Source: Buchnera aphidicola (Mindarus abietinus)
Lineage (GTDB): Bacteria > Pseudomonadota > Gammaproteobacteria > Enterobacterales > Enterobacteriaceae
Length of the DNA: 64,000 nucleotides
Direction: 5' to 3'
Assembly: GCF_964059085.1 (NCBI RefSeq)
Contig: NZ_OZ060398.1
Location: forward strand, 1-64,000
Part shown: positions 1 through 15,129 of the stretch, in pieces
Layout: each line of letters begins with the position of its first letter
Numbering within the stretch: the stretch's first letter is position 1
The notes under the pieces: model-generated
Databases searched by the model: none
Told to the model about the DNA's origin: nothing
Seen by the model: the letters and a program-made list of their open reading frames with translations, nothing else
Program-made: the position numbers and the translations under genes

Positions 1-9
1 TTATGCACA
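1..9 (+). promoter_or_regulatory. DnaA box TTATGCACA
   Basis: TTATGCACA fits the DnaA-box consensus TTWTNCACA exactly. It lies at the very start of the window, 46 bases before a second box in the same orientation. Confidence 0.6.
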
Positions 10-54
10 GCTAATAAAGCCTTAAAAACCTTGATTTGTTCAGTTAAATTAAAG

Positions 55-63
55 TTATCCACA
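55..63 (+). promoter_or_regulatory. DnaA box TTATCCACA
   Basis: TTATCCACA is the high-affinity form of the E. coli DnaA box. It sits at the edge of the A/T-only stretch in the same orientation as the box at 1-9. Confidence 0.65.
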
Positions 64-87
64 GATATTTTGTTTTATAATAATATC

Positions 88-143
88 ATATATATATATA
101 TATATATTTATAAATATAAAAAATCTTTATATATATATATATA
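88..143. repeat. Alternating AT tracts in the origin region
   Basis: Strictly alternating A/T runs occupy 88-107 (20 bases) and 128-143 (16 bases), with shorter ones to about 173. Such tracts are easily unwound and prone to slippage. Here they sit beside DnaA boxes, so a DNA-unwinding role is plausible but unproven. Confidence 0.6.
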
Positions 144-328
144 AGTATATATATTTATATATGCATTTATTGATTTTGTAAAACAATTTAGTTGATAAAT
201 TTAAAAAAAAATACTTTTATATCTTTAAAATTAATTTTGTTGTATATTACTTACTATAATTATGTTTTATCGTTTAAAACAAATTTTTCATTTTCGGTAT
301 ATTTTAAATATTATAAAATATAGAGGGT

Positions 329-2206
329 TTGGTGTTGTTGTTGAAAACATACGAGGTTATTGTTATTGGTGGTGGGCATTCAGGTACTGAAGCGTCTTCA
401 GCAGCTGCTAGAATGGGTAAAAAAACCTTATTAGTTACACAAAATAAAGAGACTATAGGATTCTTATCTTGTAATCCGGCTGTAGGAGGTATCGGAAAAG
501 GTCATTTAGTTAAAGAAATAGATGCATTGGGGGGGGGAATAGCAAAAATTGTTGATAGATCTGGAATACAATTTAGAATTCTTAATTCAAAAAAAGGCCC
601 TGCTGTTCGTGCGTCAAGAGCTCAAGTAGATCGAAATTTATATCGATTAGAAACTAAAAAATTTTTGCAAAATCAAAAAAAATTATTTATTATAGAAGGT
701 GAAGTAACTGATATTTTAATTAAAAATGAAACTGTTATTGGAATTAACGTAAATAATGAAAACATTTTTTATTCTAAATCTATTATTTTAACTACTGGAA
801 CATTTTTAGGAGGAAGAATTTTTATAGGGAAAAAATGTTCTGAAGGAGGTCGAATAAATTCTTTTTCTTCTAAATTTTTAAGTGATAAATTAAAAGAATT
901 TTCTCGATTTCATGGAAGACTAAAAACTGGTACGCCTCCTCGTTTAGATGCAAAATCAATAAATTTTTCAAATTTATTAGTTCAAAAAGGAGATGAGCCT
1001 GTACCCTTTTTTTCTTTTATGAATAAAAATGTTAAACATCCTCCGCAGATATCTTGTTATATTACATATACAAATGAAAAAACACATTCAATAATTCGAT
1101 CGAACATTTTAGAAAGTCCGATGTATAATGGAGAAATTAAAAGTATTGGACCACAATATTGTCCATCTATCGAAGATAAAGTAATTAGGTTTTCTCATAG
1201 AACTAAGCATCAAATATTTTTAGAACCCGAGGATTTATCGAGATCTACTATTTATCCTAATGGAATTTCAACTAGTTTGCCTTTTTATATTCAGAAAAAA
1301 ATTATTTCTTCAATATATGGGTTAGAAAATGCAAAGATTTTAGTGCCTGGATATGCCGTTGAATATGATTTTTTTGATCCTAGAAATTTAAAACTTACTT
1401 TAGAAAGTAAAGTTATTAAAGGTCTATTTTTTGCAGGTCAAATAAATGGAACAACTGGTTATGAAGAAGCAGCTGCTCAAGGATTACTAGCAGGATTAAA
1501 TGCGGCTTTATATACATCTAACTTAAAAGGTTGGTTTCCTCGAAGAGATCAAGCATATTTAGGAGTTTTGGTAGATGATCTTTGTACTAAAGGAGTTACT
1601 GAACCTTATAGAATGTTTACATCTCGTGCTGAATACAGATTACTTTTAAGAGAAGACAATGCTGATCTAAGATTAACAGATATCGGAAAAAAATTAGGAT
1701 TGATCGATAATCTTCGTTGGAAAGAGTATAATAAAAAATTATCATTGATTAATTCTGAAAAAAAACGTTTAAAAAAAATCATTGTTAATGTAGATTCTAA
1801 TGAATCCAATGATTTAGAAATTATTTTGAATAAGAAATTGAGAAAGAATTGTACAGGAATTGACTTATTAAAAAGACAAGAGATAAGTTATGAGTTATTA
1901 ACTTCTTTAAAATGTTTTTTTCCGGGAATAAAAGATAAAAAAGCTTCAGAACAAATTGAAATTCAACTTAAATATGAAGGCTATATTAAGCGTCAAAAAG
2001 AAGAAATTAAAAAGCAATTATATTATGAAACTATGTCTTTACCGTTAAATTTAAATTATAAAAATATTTTTAGTCTTTCAAATGAAGTAATTGAAAAATT
2101 AAATAGATATAAACCAATGACTTTAGGTCAAGCATCTCGAATTTCTGGAATAACGCCTGCAGCAATATCTATTTTAATGATATATCTAAAAAAGAATAAT
2201 ATATAA
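329..2206 (+). CDS. mnmG: tRNA uridine 5-carboxymethylaminomethyl modification enzyme MnmG (GidA)
   Basis: This is the FAD-dependent subunit that works with MnmE (16793-18154) to add the carboxymethylaminomethyl group to wobble uridine of certain tRNAs. The nucleotide-binding motif GGGHSGTEA is at residues 14-22, followed by the family motif [17 protein letters not shown]. The conserved C-terminal domain ends with [15 protein letters not shown]. At 625 residues it is full length. There is no ATG at the start: the frame opens with TTG329, GTG332, TTG335, TTG338 and TTG341. The AGAGGG at 322-327 is best spaced for TTG335 or TTG338, so the first few residues are uncertain. It is the first gene after the origin-like region. 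Confidence 0.95.
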   Translation: MVLLLKTYEVIVIGGGHSGTEASSAAARMGKKTLLVTQNKETIGFLSCNPAVGGIGKGHLVKEIDALGGGIAKIVDRSGIQFRILNSKKGPAVRASRAQVDRNLYRLETKKFLQNQKKLFIIEGEVTDILIKNETVIGINVNNENIFYSKSIILTTGTFLGGRIFIGKKCSEGGRINSFSSKFLSDKLKEFSRFHGRLKTGTPPRLDAKSINFSNLLVQKGDEPVPFFSFMNKNVKHPPQISCYITYTNEKTHSIIRSNILESPMYNGEIKSIGPQYCPSIEDKVIRFSHRTKHQIFLEPEDLSRSTIYPNGISTSLPFYIQKKIISSIYGLENAKILVPGYAVEYDFFDPRNLKLTLESKVIKGLFFAGQINGTTGYEEAAAQGLLAGLNAALYTSNLKGWFPRRDQAYLGVLVDDLCTKGVTEPYRMFTSRAEYRLLLREDNADLRLTDIGKKLGLIDNLRWKEYNKKLSLINSEKKRLKKIIVNVDSNESNDLEIILNKKLRKNCTGIDLLKRQEISYELLTSLKCFFPGIKDKKASEQIEIQLKYEGYIKRQKEEIKKQLYYETMSLPLNLNYKNIFSLSNEVIEKLNRYKPMTLGQASRISGITPAAISILMIYLKKNNI

Positions 2207-2310
2207 AAAAATAAAAAAAGATTTTTTAAAGAACAAAATTTTTTTTTGAATTTTTTTATATTTTTTTTTAAATATAGAAAAACATTTATTTTTGTATATA
2301 AAAAATATAG

Positions 2311-3481
<1,171 letters not shown>

Positions 3482-3580
3482 CTATTTCATATTTTTTTAG
3501 ATAAATATATGTACATAATAGTACATATTTTATTATATAAATAAAATGTTAGTTTTATAGAATATAAAAAGGAAAGTAAT

Positions 3581-4063
3581 GTGAACCTAAATGCAACATT
3601 TTTAGGTCAAATAATTTCATTTATTTTTTTTGTTTGGTTTTGTATGAAATATATATGGCCTCCGGTTATTAAAATTATCGAAGAAAGAAAAAAAGAAATT
3701 GAAAATGGTTTAATTTATACTCAAGAAGCAAAAAAAAAATTAGATTTAATTAACAAAAATAAAAAAAAAGAAATTATTTTAGCTCAAAAACAAGCAAAGA
3801 TTATATTAAAAAAAGCATATGATGAAAAAGCAAGAATTTTAGATGTTGCTAAAAAGAAAGCAGAGATAGAGAAGCAAAAAATTATTGATACGGCAGTTTC
3901 AAATATAGAAATTAAACGAAAAAAAATTTTTGAAGAATTAAAAAATAATATAGCTACATTAGCTATTTCTATAGCAGAAAAAATTATTATTCAATCTATT
4001 AATAAATCAGAAAGTAATAATGTTATTAAAAGATATATTTCAAATTTAAAGGGAGAACAATAA
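3581..4063 (+). CDS. atpF: F1Fo ATP synthase subunit b
   Basis: This peripheral stalk subunit has one N-terminal membrane helix (about residues 5-25) followed by a long, lysine-rich helical dimerisation region. It has 160 residues against 156 in E. coli. It starts with GTG at 3581, preceded by AAGGAAAG; E. coli atpF also begins with a GTG-encoded NLNAT sequence. A 99-base spacer after atpE is the longest gap inside the operon. Confidence 0.94.
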   Translation: MNLNATFLGQIISFIFFVWFCMKYIWPPVIKIIEERKKEIENGLIYTQEAKKKLDLINKNKKKEIILAQKQAKIILKKAYDEKARILDVAKKKAEIEKQKIIDTAVSNIEIKRKKIFEELKNNIATLAISIAEKIIIQSINKSESNNVIKRYISNLKGEQ

Positions 4064-4066
4064 TTT

Positions 4067-4600
4067 ATGATTAATGCGGATACTATTTCTCGTCCGTATG
4101 CAAAGGCTATTTTTGAATTTTCTATGAAAGAAAATAAAATTGATTATTGGGAAAAAAAATTACTTTTTTTTTCTAAAATATCGGAATTAGAAATAATTAA
4201 AAAAATTCTCTTAAGCAACTATTCTTATAAATATATAATGAAGATATTTGTTGCTGCTTATGGAAAAAGATTAAAAAAAAATGAAGAAAAAATGATTTAT
4301 TTATTAGCGTTTAATAAACGTTTAATTTACTTAAAAAATATTTTTTCTTTTTTTTTAAAGTATAAAAATAAATATGAAAAAAAGATTTATGTTAATATTA
4401 TCTCTTCAAAAAAATTATCTAATTTTCATATTAACCAAATTTTAAATATTTTAAAAATACAGTTTTCTAAAAAAATTGTTATAAATACAATTATAGACAT
4501 TTCCATTATAGGAGGTCTAATAATTAAAATTAATGATTCTGTCATAGACGGTTCTATCTTTACTCATTTAAAACAATTAAAAAATATTTTACATGCTTAA
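4067..4600 (+). CDS. atpH: F1Fo ATP synthase subunit delta
   Basis: The delta subunit joins the peripheral stalk to the top of F1. The protein has 177 residues, the same as E. coli, and begins with the family pattern ISRPYAKAIFEFS near residue 7. The C-terminal part (IIGGLIIKINDSVIDGSI) is the conserved delta signature. The middle is diverged and lysine-rich, as expected for a fast-evolving subunit in an AT-rich endosymbiont. It lies three bases after atpF. Confidence 0.92.
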   Translation: MINADTISRPYAKAIFEFSMKENKIDYWEKKLLFFSKISELEIIKKILLSNYSYKYIMKIFVAAYGKRLKKNEEKMIYLLAFNKRLIYLKNIFSFFLKYKNKYEKKIYVNIISSKKLSNFHINQILNILKIQFSKKIVINTIIDISIIGGLIIKINDSVIDGSIFTHLKQLKNILHA

Positions 4601-4621
4601 TATTTGAGAGAAAAATAGTAT

Positions 4622-6169
4622 ATGGAATTAAATTCTACTGAGATTAGTGAATTAATTAAAACAAGAATTGCTAACTTTAAAATTTGTAATATTACTAAGA
4701 ATGAAGGAACAATAATTACGGTAAGTGATGGAATAATTCAAATTTATGGACTTTCTAATGTTATGCAAGGAGAAATGATAGAGATATCCAATCAACAATA
4801 TGCTATAGCTTTAAATTTAGAAAGGGATAAGGTAGGAGCTGTTGTATTAGGTAATTATTTAGAAATTACTGAAGGAATGAAAGTTAAAAGTATAGGAAAA
4901 TCTTTGGAAGTTCCAGTAGGAGAAAATTTTTTAGGAAGAGTGGTGAATGCATTAGGAGATCCTATAGATGGAAAAGGAAAAATTATTTCTTCTTCTTTTT
5001 TACCTGTAGAAGCTAGTGCTCCTGGAGTAATTGATCGGGAATTTGTTAATCAGCCTATACAAACAGGATATAAAGCTATAGATACTATGGTTCCCATTGG
5101 ACGCGGACAAAGAGAATTAATTATTGGAGATAGACAAACAGGAAAGACAACATTAGCTATCGATACTATTATTAATCAAAAAAATTCAGGAATTAAATGT
5201 ATTTATGTAGCCATTGGTCAAAAATTTTCAACAGTAGTTAATGTTGTAAAAAAATTAGAAGAACAAAATGCATTAAAAAATACTATTGTTATTGTAGCTT
5301 CCGCGTCAGAAGCACCTGCTTTACAGTATATAGCACCCTATTCTGGATGTACTATGGGGGAATATTTCAGAAATAAAGGAGAAGATGCTTTAGTTATTTA
5401 TGATGATCTTTCAAAACATGCGGTTGCTTATCGACAAATTTCATTATTATTAAAGCGTCCTCCTGGTAGAGAAGCATTTCCAGGAGATATATTTTATCTA
5501 CATTCAAGATTGTTAGAAAGATCTGCTCGAGTAAATATTAATTTCGTAAAAAAAATGACTTTAGGGAAAATTAAAAATAAAACAGGTTCTTTAACAGCAT
5601 TACCTATTATTGAAACACAAGCAGGGGATGTTTCCTCATTTGTTCCTACTAATGTTATCTCTATTACTGATGGGCAAATTTTTTTAGAAACTAGTCTATT
5701 TAATAATGGTATTAGACCTGCTGTTGATCCAGGAATATCTGTTTCTAGAGTAGGTGGTTCAGCTCAAACAAAAATTATAAAAAAACTATCTTCTGGAATA
5801 CGAACAGCATTAGCTCAATATAGAGAATTATCTGCTTTTTCCCAGTTTTCATCTGATTTGGATGAAGTTACTCGTAATCAGTTGTTATATGGACAAAAAT
5901 TAACAGAATTATTAAAACAAAAACAAAATAAACCGATTTCAATTGCTGAACAGTCTTTGATTATTTTTTCAGCAGAATTTCATTATTTAGATGATGTTCC
6001 TTTAGAAAACATTTCTTCCTTTGAAAATTCTTTATTAGATTATTTTAATCGTTTTCATTCTAAATTAATAATCGAGATTAACAAAACCGGTGTTTATAAT
6101 GAAAAAATAAAAAATACATTTATAGATATAATTCAGAACTATAAATGTAAAAGAACTGATTTATTTTAA
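4622..6169 (+). CDS. atpA: F1Fo ATP synthase subunit alpha
   Basis: This is the non-catalytic nucleotide-binding subunit of the F1 hexamer. It has 515 residues against 513 in E. coli and opens [16 protein letters not shown]. The Walker A motif GDRQTGKT lies near residues 169-176, and [17 protein letters not shown] is the Walker B region. The alpha/beta signature [11 protein letters not shown] is intact. It sits in the centre of the atp operon, 21 bases after atpH. Confidence 0.97.
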   Translation: MELNSTEISELIKTRIANFKICNITKNEGTIITVSDGIIQIYGLSNVMQGEMIEISNQQYAIALNLERDKVGAVVLGNYLEITEGMKVKSIGKSLEVPVGENFLGRVVNALGDPIDGKGKIISSSFLPVEASAPGVIDREFVNQPIQTGYKAIDTMVPIGRGQRELIIGDRQTGKTTLAIDTIINQKNSGIKCIYVAIGQKFSTVVNVVKKLEEQNALKNTIVIVASASEAPALQYIAPYSGCTMGEYFRNKGEDALVIYDDLSKHAVAYRQISLLLKRPPGREAFPGDIFYLHSRLLERSARVNINFVKKMTLGKIKNKTGSLTALPIIETQAGDVSSFVPTNVISITDGQIFLETSLFNNGIRPAVDPGISVSRVGGSAQTKIIKKLSSGIRTALAQYRELSAFSQFSSDLDEVTRNQLLYGQKLTELLKQKQNKPISIAEQSLIIFSAEFHYLDDVPLENISSFENSLLDYFNRFHSKLIIEINKTGVYNEKIKNTFIDIIQNYKCKRTDLF

Positions 6170-6202
6170 ATAAAAATAATTATTGTTAATAGAGATTACT
6201 AA

Positions 6203-8495
<2,293 letters not shown>

Positions 8496-8526
8496 TTTTT
8501 TTTAAAATAATCTTTGGATTTTTATT

Positions 8527-8949
8527 ATGGATTGTCAGTTAGAAGTTGTAAATATTGAAAAAATAATTTTTTCTGGATTGATTAAAAAAGTTAAAGTTTC
8601 TGGAATCGAAGGAAATTTATGTATTTATCCTAATCACACTCAATTATTAACTTTTATACAACCAGGTTTATTGTCAATTATTGATATAAAAGAAAAAATA
8701 GAAAATTTATATATATCAGGAGGAATTTTAGAAATTCAACCAAACAAAATATCTATTTTAGCGGATTCGGTAATTAGAGTAATTGATTTAGATCGGAAAC
8801 ACATATTAAGAAATAAAAAAAAGTTGCAAAAAAATATTAGTGATAATCTTGTTTTAGAGCAACAATCAAAAATTATTAAAACGTTATCAGAAGAAATAGC
8901 TAAGTTAAAAGTAATTGAAATGATGGAAAAACCTAAAAATAGAAACTAA
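8527..8949 (+). CDS. atpC: F1Fo ATP synthase subunit epsilon
   Basis: Epsilon is the small rotor subunit that couples gamma to the c-ring and restrains ATP hydrolysis. The protein has 140 residues (139 in E. coli). The N-terminal beta-sandwich (about 1-85) contains GIEGNLCIYPNHTQLLT and YISGGILEIQPNKISILAD. The C-terminal helical hairpin is present but diverged. It is the last gene of the atp operon and is followed 9 bases later by a strong terminator hairpin. Confidence 0.94.
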   Translation: MDCQLEVVNIEKIIFSGLIKKVKVSGIEGNLCIYPNHTQLLTFIQPGLLSIIDIKEKIENLYISGGILEIQPNKISILADSVIRVIDLDRKHILRNKKKLQKNISDNLVLEQQSKIIKTLSEEIAKLKVIEMMEKPKNRN

Positions 8950-8958
8950 AAAATATTT

Positions 8959-8977
8959 CGGCAGGTTTTTCCTGCCG
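8959..8977. terminator. Bidirectional intrinsic terminator between atpC and gyrB
   Basis: The stem CGGCAGG (8959-8965) pairs with CCTGCCG (8971-8977) around a five-T loop and is one of the few GC-rich stems in the window. A T-rich tract follows on the plus strand, and on the minus strand the exit (positions below 8959) is also U-rich. It therefore suits both the atp operon and the convergent gyrB transcript. Confidence 0.85.
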
Positions 8978-9021
8978 TATTTTAAAATAAATAATTTTTA
9001 TTAGAAAATAACAAACTTAGA

Positions 9022-11484
<2,463 letters not shown>

Positions 11485-11573
11485 TTAGTTTAAAGATTTT
11501 TTAATAAAAATATAAATTAATTTAATTTAATATTTTTAAAAAATATAAATTTTATTTTTTTATAATCTAAATG

Positions 11574-12686
11574 TTATAACCGTAATGGCATAATGATATA
11601 GTGAATTGAAAATTTATCTTCTTCTTTAATTTGAAGGCTGGTGATAGGATTAGAAAACAAAAGAGAAATATATTTTTTTTCTATAATATTTAAAATATCT
11701 AATAAAAAATTAATATTAATTGATATTTTTAGTTTTTCTTTTTGATAATCAGTATTTATTATAGCCTTTGCTGATTCATCTTTTTGGTTTGTAGTTATTA
11801 ACTTAATTTTTTTATGTGAAATATAAAAAGTTACACTAGAAAGTTTTTCGTGAGAAAGTATAGAGACTCTTGAAAGCGCTTCTTTTAATTTAATTGTATT
11901 AACATTGACCGAATTATTATGTTTTTCAAGTAGTATATTTTTATAATTTGGAAAATTTCCTTCAATAATTTTAGTTATGAATGTTATTTCTTCTAATTTT
12001 ATTAGAATAGTTTTTTTTCCAACAAAAATGATTAATTTTGAATCTTGATCATTAATTAAATGTATTAATTCTATTATTCCTTTTCGAGGAATAATTTTTG
12101 AAAATTTCATGGATTTAGGTAATTCTTGTATAAGAGAACTTGAAGCAATAGCCATACGATATCCATCTGTAGCTACTACTTTACATTTTTTTTTATTAGC
12201 TTTAAATAATATTCCATTTAAATAATATCTAATATCTTGATTTCCCATACTAAAATAGGTATAAATTAACATTTTTTTAAATATTTTTTTAGAAATTAAA
12301 ATTTTTGATATAAATTTAAGATTTAAAATTTTGGGGAAATTTTTTGCTGAAGAAGTCAATAACATAAAAGAACACTTTTCAGTAATTATAAATAATTTTT
12401 TTTTTAATAAAGTAATATTTATTAATGTTTTTTTAGGCAGTTTTCTACAAATATTTAATAATTTTCTTCCTGAAATTAAAATTTTTCCTCTTTCAAAAAC
12501 CTTGATTTCTTTAATTTTAATCGTAATTTCAATTTCTAGATTAGTTGCAGTTAATGAAAGAATATTTTTCTCATTAATATTTAATAAAACATTTGAAATA
12601 ATTGGAAAAGATGAATTTTTAGTTAGTATTCCGTTGATTTTTTGTATTGGTTTTATTAAATCATTTTGATATATAGAAAATTTCAT
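11574..12686 (-). CDS. dnaN: DNA polymerase III beta subunit (sliding clamp)
   Basis: The beta clamp tethers the replicative polymerase to DNA. The protein has 370 residues (366 in E. coli) with the usual three-domain length. Recognisable parts are GRKLLNICRKLP near residue 72, YLNGILFKANKKKCKVVATDGYRMA near 160-185, and the C-terminal IMPLRL matching the clamp's terminal MPMRL. It lies 5 bases after the dnaA stop, in the order dnaA-dnaN-gyrB. Confidence 0.95.
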   Translation of the reverse strand: MKFSIYQNDLIKPIQKINGILTKNSSFPIISNVLLNINEKNILSLTATNLEIEITIKIKEIKVFERGKILISGRKLLNICRKLPKKTLINITLLKKKLFIITEKCSFMLLTSSAKNFPKILNLKFISKILISKKIFKKMLIYTYFSMGNQDIRYYLNGILFKANKKKCKVVATDGYRMAIASSSLIQELPKSMKFSKIIPRKGIIELIHLINDQDSKLIIFVGKKTILIKLEEITFITKIIEGNFPNYKNILLEKHNNSVNVNTIKLKEALSRVSILSHEKLSSVTFYISHKKIKLITTNQKDESAKAIINTDYQKEKLKISININFLLDILNIIEKKYISLLFSNPITSLQIKEEDKFSIHYIIMPLRL

Positions 12687-12691
12687 AATTA

Positions 12692-14052
12692 TTATGAAGA
12701 TAATAGTTTAATTAAGTTAGAATAGTCTTCTTGTATAGAATATGTACTTTTTTGAAGTTGACATATTTTTTTACAAGCGTGTAATACAGTAGTATGATCT
12801 CTTCCACCAAATGCTTCTCCAATTTCTGGAAGACTATGATTTGTTAATTTTTTAATAATCATCATTGCCATTTGTCTTGGTCTAGTAATTGATCGAGAAC
12901 GTTTTCGAGACAATATATCAGATATTTTTATTTTATAATATTTAGCAACTGTTTTTTGAATTTTTTCGATAGTTATAACTTTTTTTTGCAATTCAAAAAC
13001 ATGTCGTAAAGCTTCTTTTGTAAAATCGATGGTAATTTTTTTACAACTGAATTTCGCGTTAGCAATAATAGTATTTAAAGCACCTTCTAATTCTCTAATA
13101 TTAGATTTCAATTTTTTTGCTATAAAAAAAGCTACTTCATTTGGTAAATAAACATTTTTTTCTTCTGCTTTTTGCATAAGGATAGCAACTCTTGTTTCTA
13201 ATTCCGGTGGTTCAATGGAAATTGTTAAACCCCAGCTAAATCTTGATTTAAGTCTATCCTCTACTCCTATGATTTCTTTAGGATAACGGTCAGAAGTTAA
13301 TATTATTTGTTGATTTTTATCAAAAAGAGCATTAAAAGTATGAAATAGTTCTTCTTGAGAACGTTCTTTATTTGCAAAAAATTGTATATCATCAATTAAC
13401 AATGTGTTAACAGAACGATAATATGTTTTAAATTGTTCAATCTCATTATTTTTTAGCGCTTTTACCATATTTTGCACAAAGGATTCTGAATGCATATATA
13501 TTACTTTTGCATTATAAAAATTATTCATAATACTATTTCCTACGGCATGTAAAAGATGTGTTTTTCCTAATCCTGTTTTTCCATATAAAAAGAGAGGATT
13601 ATATGATTTTCCTGGATTTTTAGCAATCTGAAAGGCTGCTGCCCTTGCTAATTGATTAGATTTTCCTTCTATAAAATTTTTAAAACTATATTTACTATTA
13701 ATTTTACATGTTTTTGAAAAAGAATAAAAAGAAGAACAAATATTCCATTTTTTATGAATAGAAAAATTTTCTTTATTATCTATTTTTTTTTTAATGCTAT
13801 AGTTATGTTTTTTTTGGTTAATTTAAAATTTAATATAGGAGTGTTATTTTTACAAATATTAGTTAGCAACTGATGTAAAATTTTTAAATATTTATCTTTT
13901 ACCCAGTCTAGTACAAATCGATTAGGAGCATGTAATTCTAATATATTATTTTTTAATTTTGCTTTTAAAGGTCGTATCCACATGCTGAATTCTGTAGGAG
14001 ATAGTTCTTCTTGTAATTGAATTAGACATTTTTTCCAGAGTAAAAGACACAT
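12692..14052 (-). CDS. dnaA: Chromosomal replication initiator DnaA, frameshifted at a ten-A run
   Basis: DnaA binds DnaA boxes and opens the origin. The ATG at 14052 gives [19 protein letters not shown], matching the N-terminal domain start. The reading frame is broken at a run of ten A (plus-strand T run 13783-13792): as written, a TAG stop follows at 13782-13780 after about 90 codons. One extra A restores a single frame through the linker, then [19 protein letters not shown] (Walker A), LLIDDIQFF (Walker B), SDRYPKEI, and the DNA-binding [14 protein letters not shown] near the C-terminus, ending LLSS. The downstream frame is otherwise intact. Rescue by transcriptional slippage at poly(A), as reported for other endosymbiont genes, is plausible; a sequencing error in the homopolymer is the alternative. 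Confidence 0.9.
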
Positions 14053-14378
14053 AAAATAAACTTCTCTCATATAAGATAATATTAAAATATTTTTTAAAAT
14101 TATAAAATAGTTGTTTAAAAGATTTAGCAAATAATTTTTTTTTATAAAGATTATTTTTTATATTTATTTTATTAAAAATAAAATATGTATTTTTTTATAA
14201 GTAAATTATTTTTTTATGTTAAAAAAATATTTTGTTTGCTAAAATTAATTAATACAAAATTCATAAAAAGATAATTGACTCTATATTTTAGAATTATTAT
14301 TCTTTACTATGAAATTTTTTAATCAGTATATAGTATATATACTTGTATTTATAACTTTAAAAAAAATAAGGATTAATC
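14053..14378. other. Divergent promoter region between dnaA and rpmH
   Basis: This 326-base A/T-rich spacer separates the divergent dnaA and rpmH genes. I see no DnaA box, although E. coli has them here. A plausible rpmH promoter is at 14275-14303, and the 12-base palindrome AGTATATATACT lies at 14332-14343 downstream of it. No coding potential was recognised. Confidence 0.6.
14275..14303 (+). promoter_or_regulatory. Candidate sigma-70 promoter for rpmH-rnpA
   Basis: TTGACT (14275-14280) matches five of six bases of the -35 consensus. After a 17-base spacer, TATTCT (14298-14303) matches four of six at -10. It points at rpmH 75 bases downstream. In DNA this AT-rich chance matches are common, but the TTGACT with exact spacing is above background. 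Confidence 0.45.
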
Positions 14379-14525
14379 ATGAAAAGAACTTTCCAACCTT
14401 CTGTTCTTAAACGAAATCGAGCTCATGGTTTTCGCTTTAGAATGAGTACAAAGAATGGTCGTCATATTTTATCACGTAGACGTTCTAAACTAAGAGTTCG
14501 TTTAACCATATCTTCTAAATCATAA
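14379..14525 (+). CDS. rpmH: 50S ribosomal protein L34
   Basis: This 48-residue basic protein begins [19 protein letters not shown], the near-universal L34 start, and continues with [17 protein letters not shown]. coli L34 has 46 residues; the extra residues are at the C-terminus. AAGG at 14368-14371 is a suitable ribosome binding site. It is followed 5 bases later by rnpA, the conserved rpmH-rnpA pair. Confidence 0.97.
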   Translation: MKRTFQPSVLKRNRAHGFRFRMSTKNGRHILSRRRSKLRVRLTISSKS

Positions 14526-14530
14526 AAAAA

Positions 14531-14878
14531 GTGATTAAACATTTATTTGATAAAAAAATGAGATTATTAAATTCCTATGAATTTGAGAAAGTTTTTCGTA
14601 AACCTTTTTATAAAGTTGAGAATTCAAAAGTAATAATATTTAGTTCTTTAAATTTTTTAGTAACTCCTAGATTAGGAATCAGTATAGCACGGAAACAAAT
14701 AAAACTATCTCATGAAAGAATTAGAATTAAAAGATTAATTAGAGAAACTTTTCGTTTATCGCAATATAAATTAGTTAAAATGGATTTTGTTGTTGTAATA
14801 AAAAGAGAAGTTATGTTTTTAAAAAATAGTTTATTGAATAATATTTTAAGGAATTTATGGTATCGTCATTATCAATAA
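14531..14878 (+). CDS. rnpA: Ribonuclease P protein component
   Basis: This is the protein cofactor of RNase P, which trims tRNA 5' ends. It has 115 residues with the RNR-type signature near residues 62-73 (ERIRIKRLIRETFR) and the MDFVVVIKR strand near residue 83. It starts with GTG at 14531 just after rpmH; E. coli rnpA also uses GTG. The gene overlaps yidD by 22 bases. Confidence 0.94.
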   Translation: MIKHLFDKKMRLLNSYEFEKVFRKPFYKVENSKVIIFSSLNFLVTPRLGISIARKQIKLSHERIRIKRLIRETFRLSQYKLVKMDFVVVIKREVMFLKNSLLNNILRNLWYRHYQ

Positions 14879-15129
14879 TCTCTCGAATTTTGATATATAT
14901 ATTGTATATATATCAATATTCTATTAGTTATTTAACTTATCCATCATGTCGATTTCATCCAACATGTTCTGAATATGCTAAACTTTCGATATATCGGTTT
15001 GGATTATTTAGAGCTATTTTTTTAATTATAAAAAGAATTTGTAAATGTCATCCTTTGCATACTGGTGGTTTTGATAGTATTCCAATTTATAATAAGGAAG
15101 TAAAAAAACATCATGGATCTACAACGTAA
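14857..15129 (+). CDS. yidD: Membrane protein insertion efficiency factor YidD
   Basis: YidD is a small membrane-associated protein that aids YidC-dependent insertion. The 90-residue protein has the family cysteine pattern: CRFHPTCSEYA (residues 31-41) and KRICKCHPLHTGGFD (about 59-73), after an amphipathic N-terminal helix. It overlaps rnpA upstream and yidC downstream by 17 bases, the typical compact rnpA-yidD-yidC arrangement. Confidence 0.94.
   Translation: MVSSLSIISRILIYILYIYQYSISYLTYPSCRFHPTCSEYAKLSIYRFGLFRAIFLIIKRICKCHPLHTGGFDSIPIYNKEVKKHHGSTT

Larger units (their letters stand above)
1..328. other. oriC: Putative replication origin region (oriC side of mnmG)
   Basis: This non-coding stretch precedes mnmG, the gene that flanks oriC in E. 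coli. It holds two strings matching the DnaA-box consensus TTWTNCACA (1-9 and 55-63), followed by A/T-only DNA with alternating AT tracts at 88-107 and 128-143 that would melt easily. No GATC site is present, unlike E. coli oriC. The window starts inside the element, so more boxes may lie upstream. The origin assignment is inferred from boxes, an AT-rich unwinding-like region and gene context. Confidence 0.6.

Noticed and set aside
12692..14130. dnaA as two independent genes
   Set aside because: The two frames are consecutive halves of one DnaA, with the junction at a homopolymer and the missing Walker A region readable in the downstream frame.
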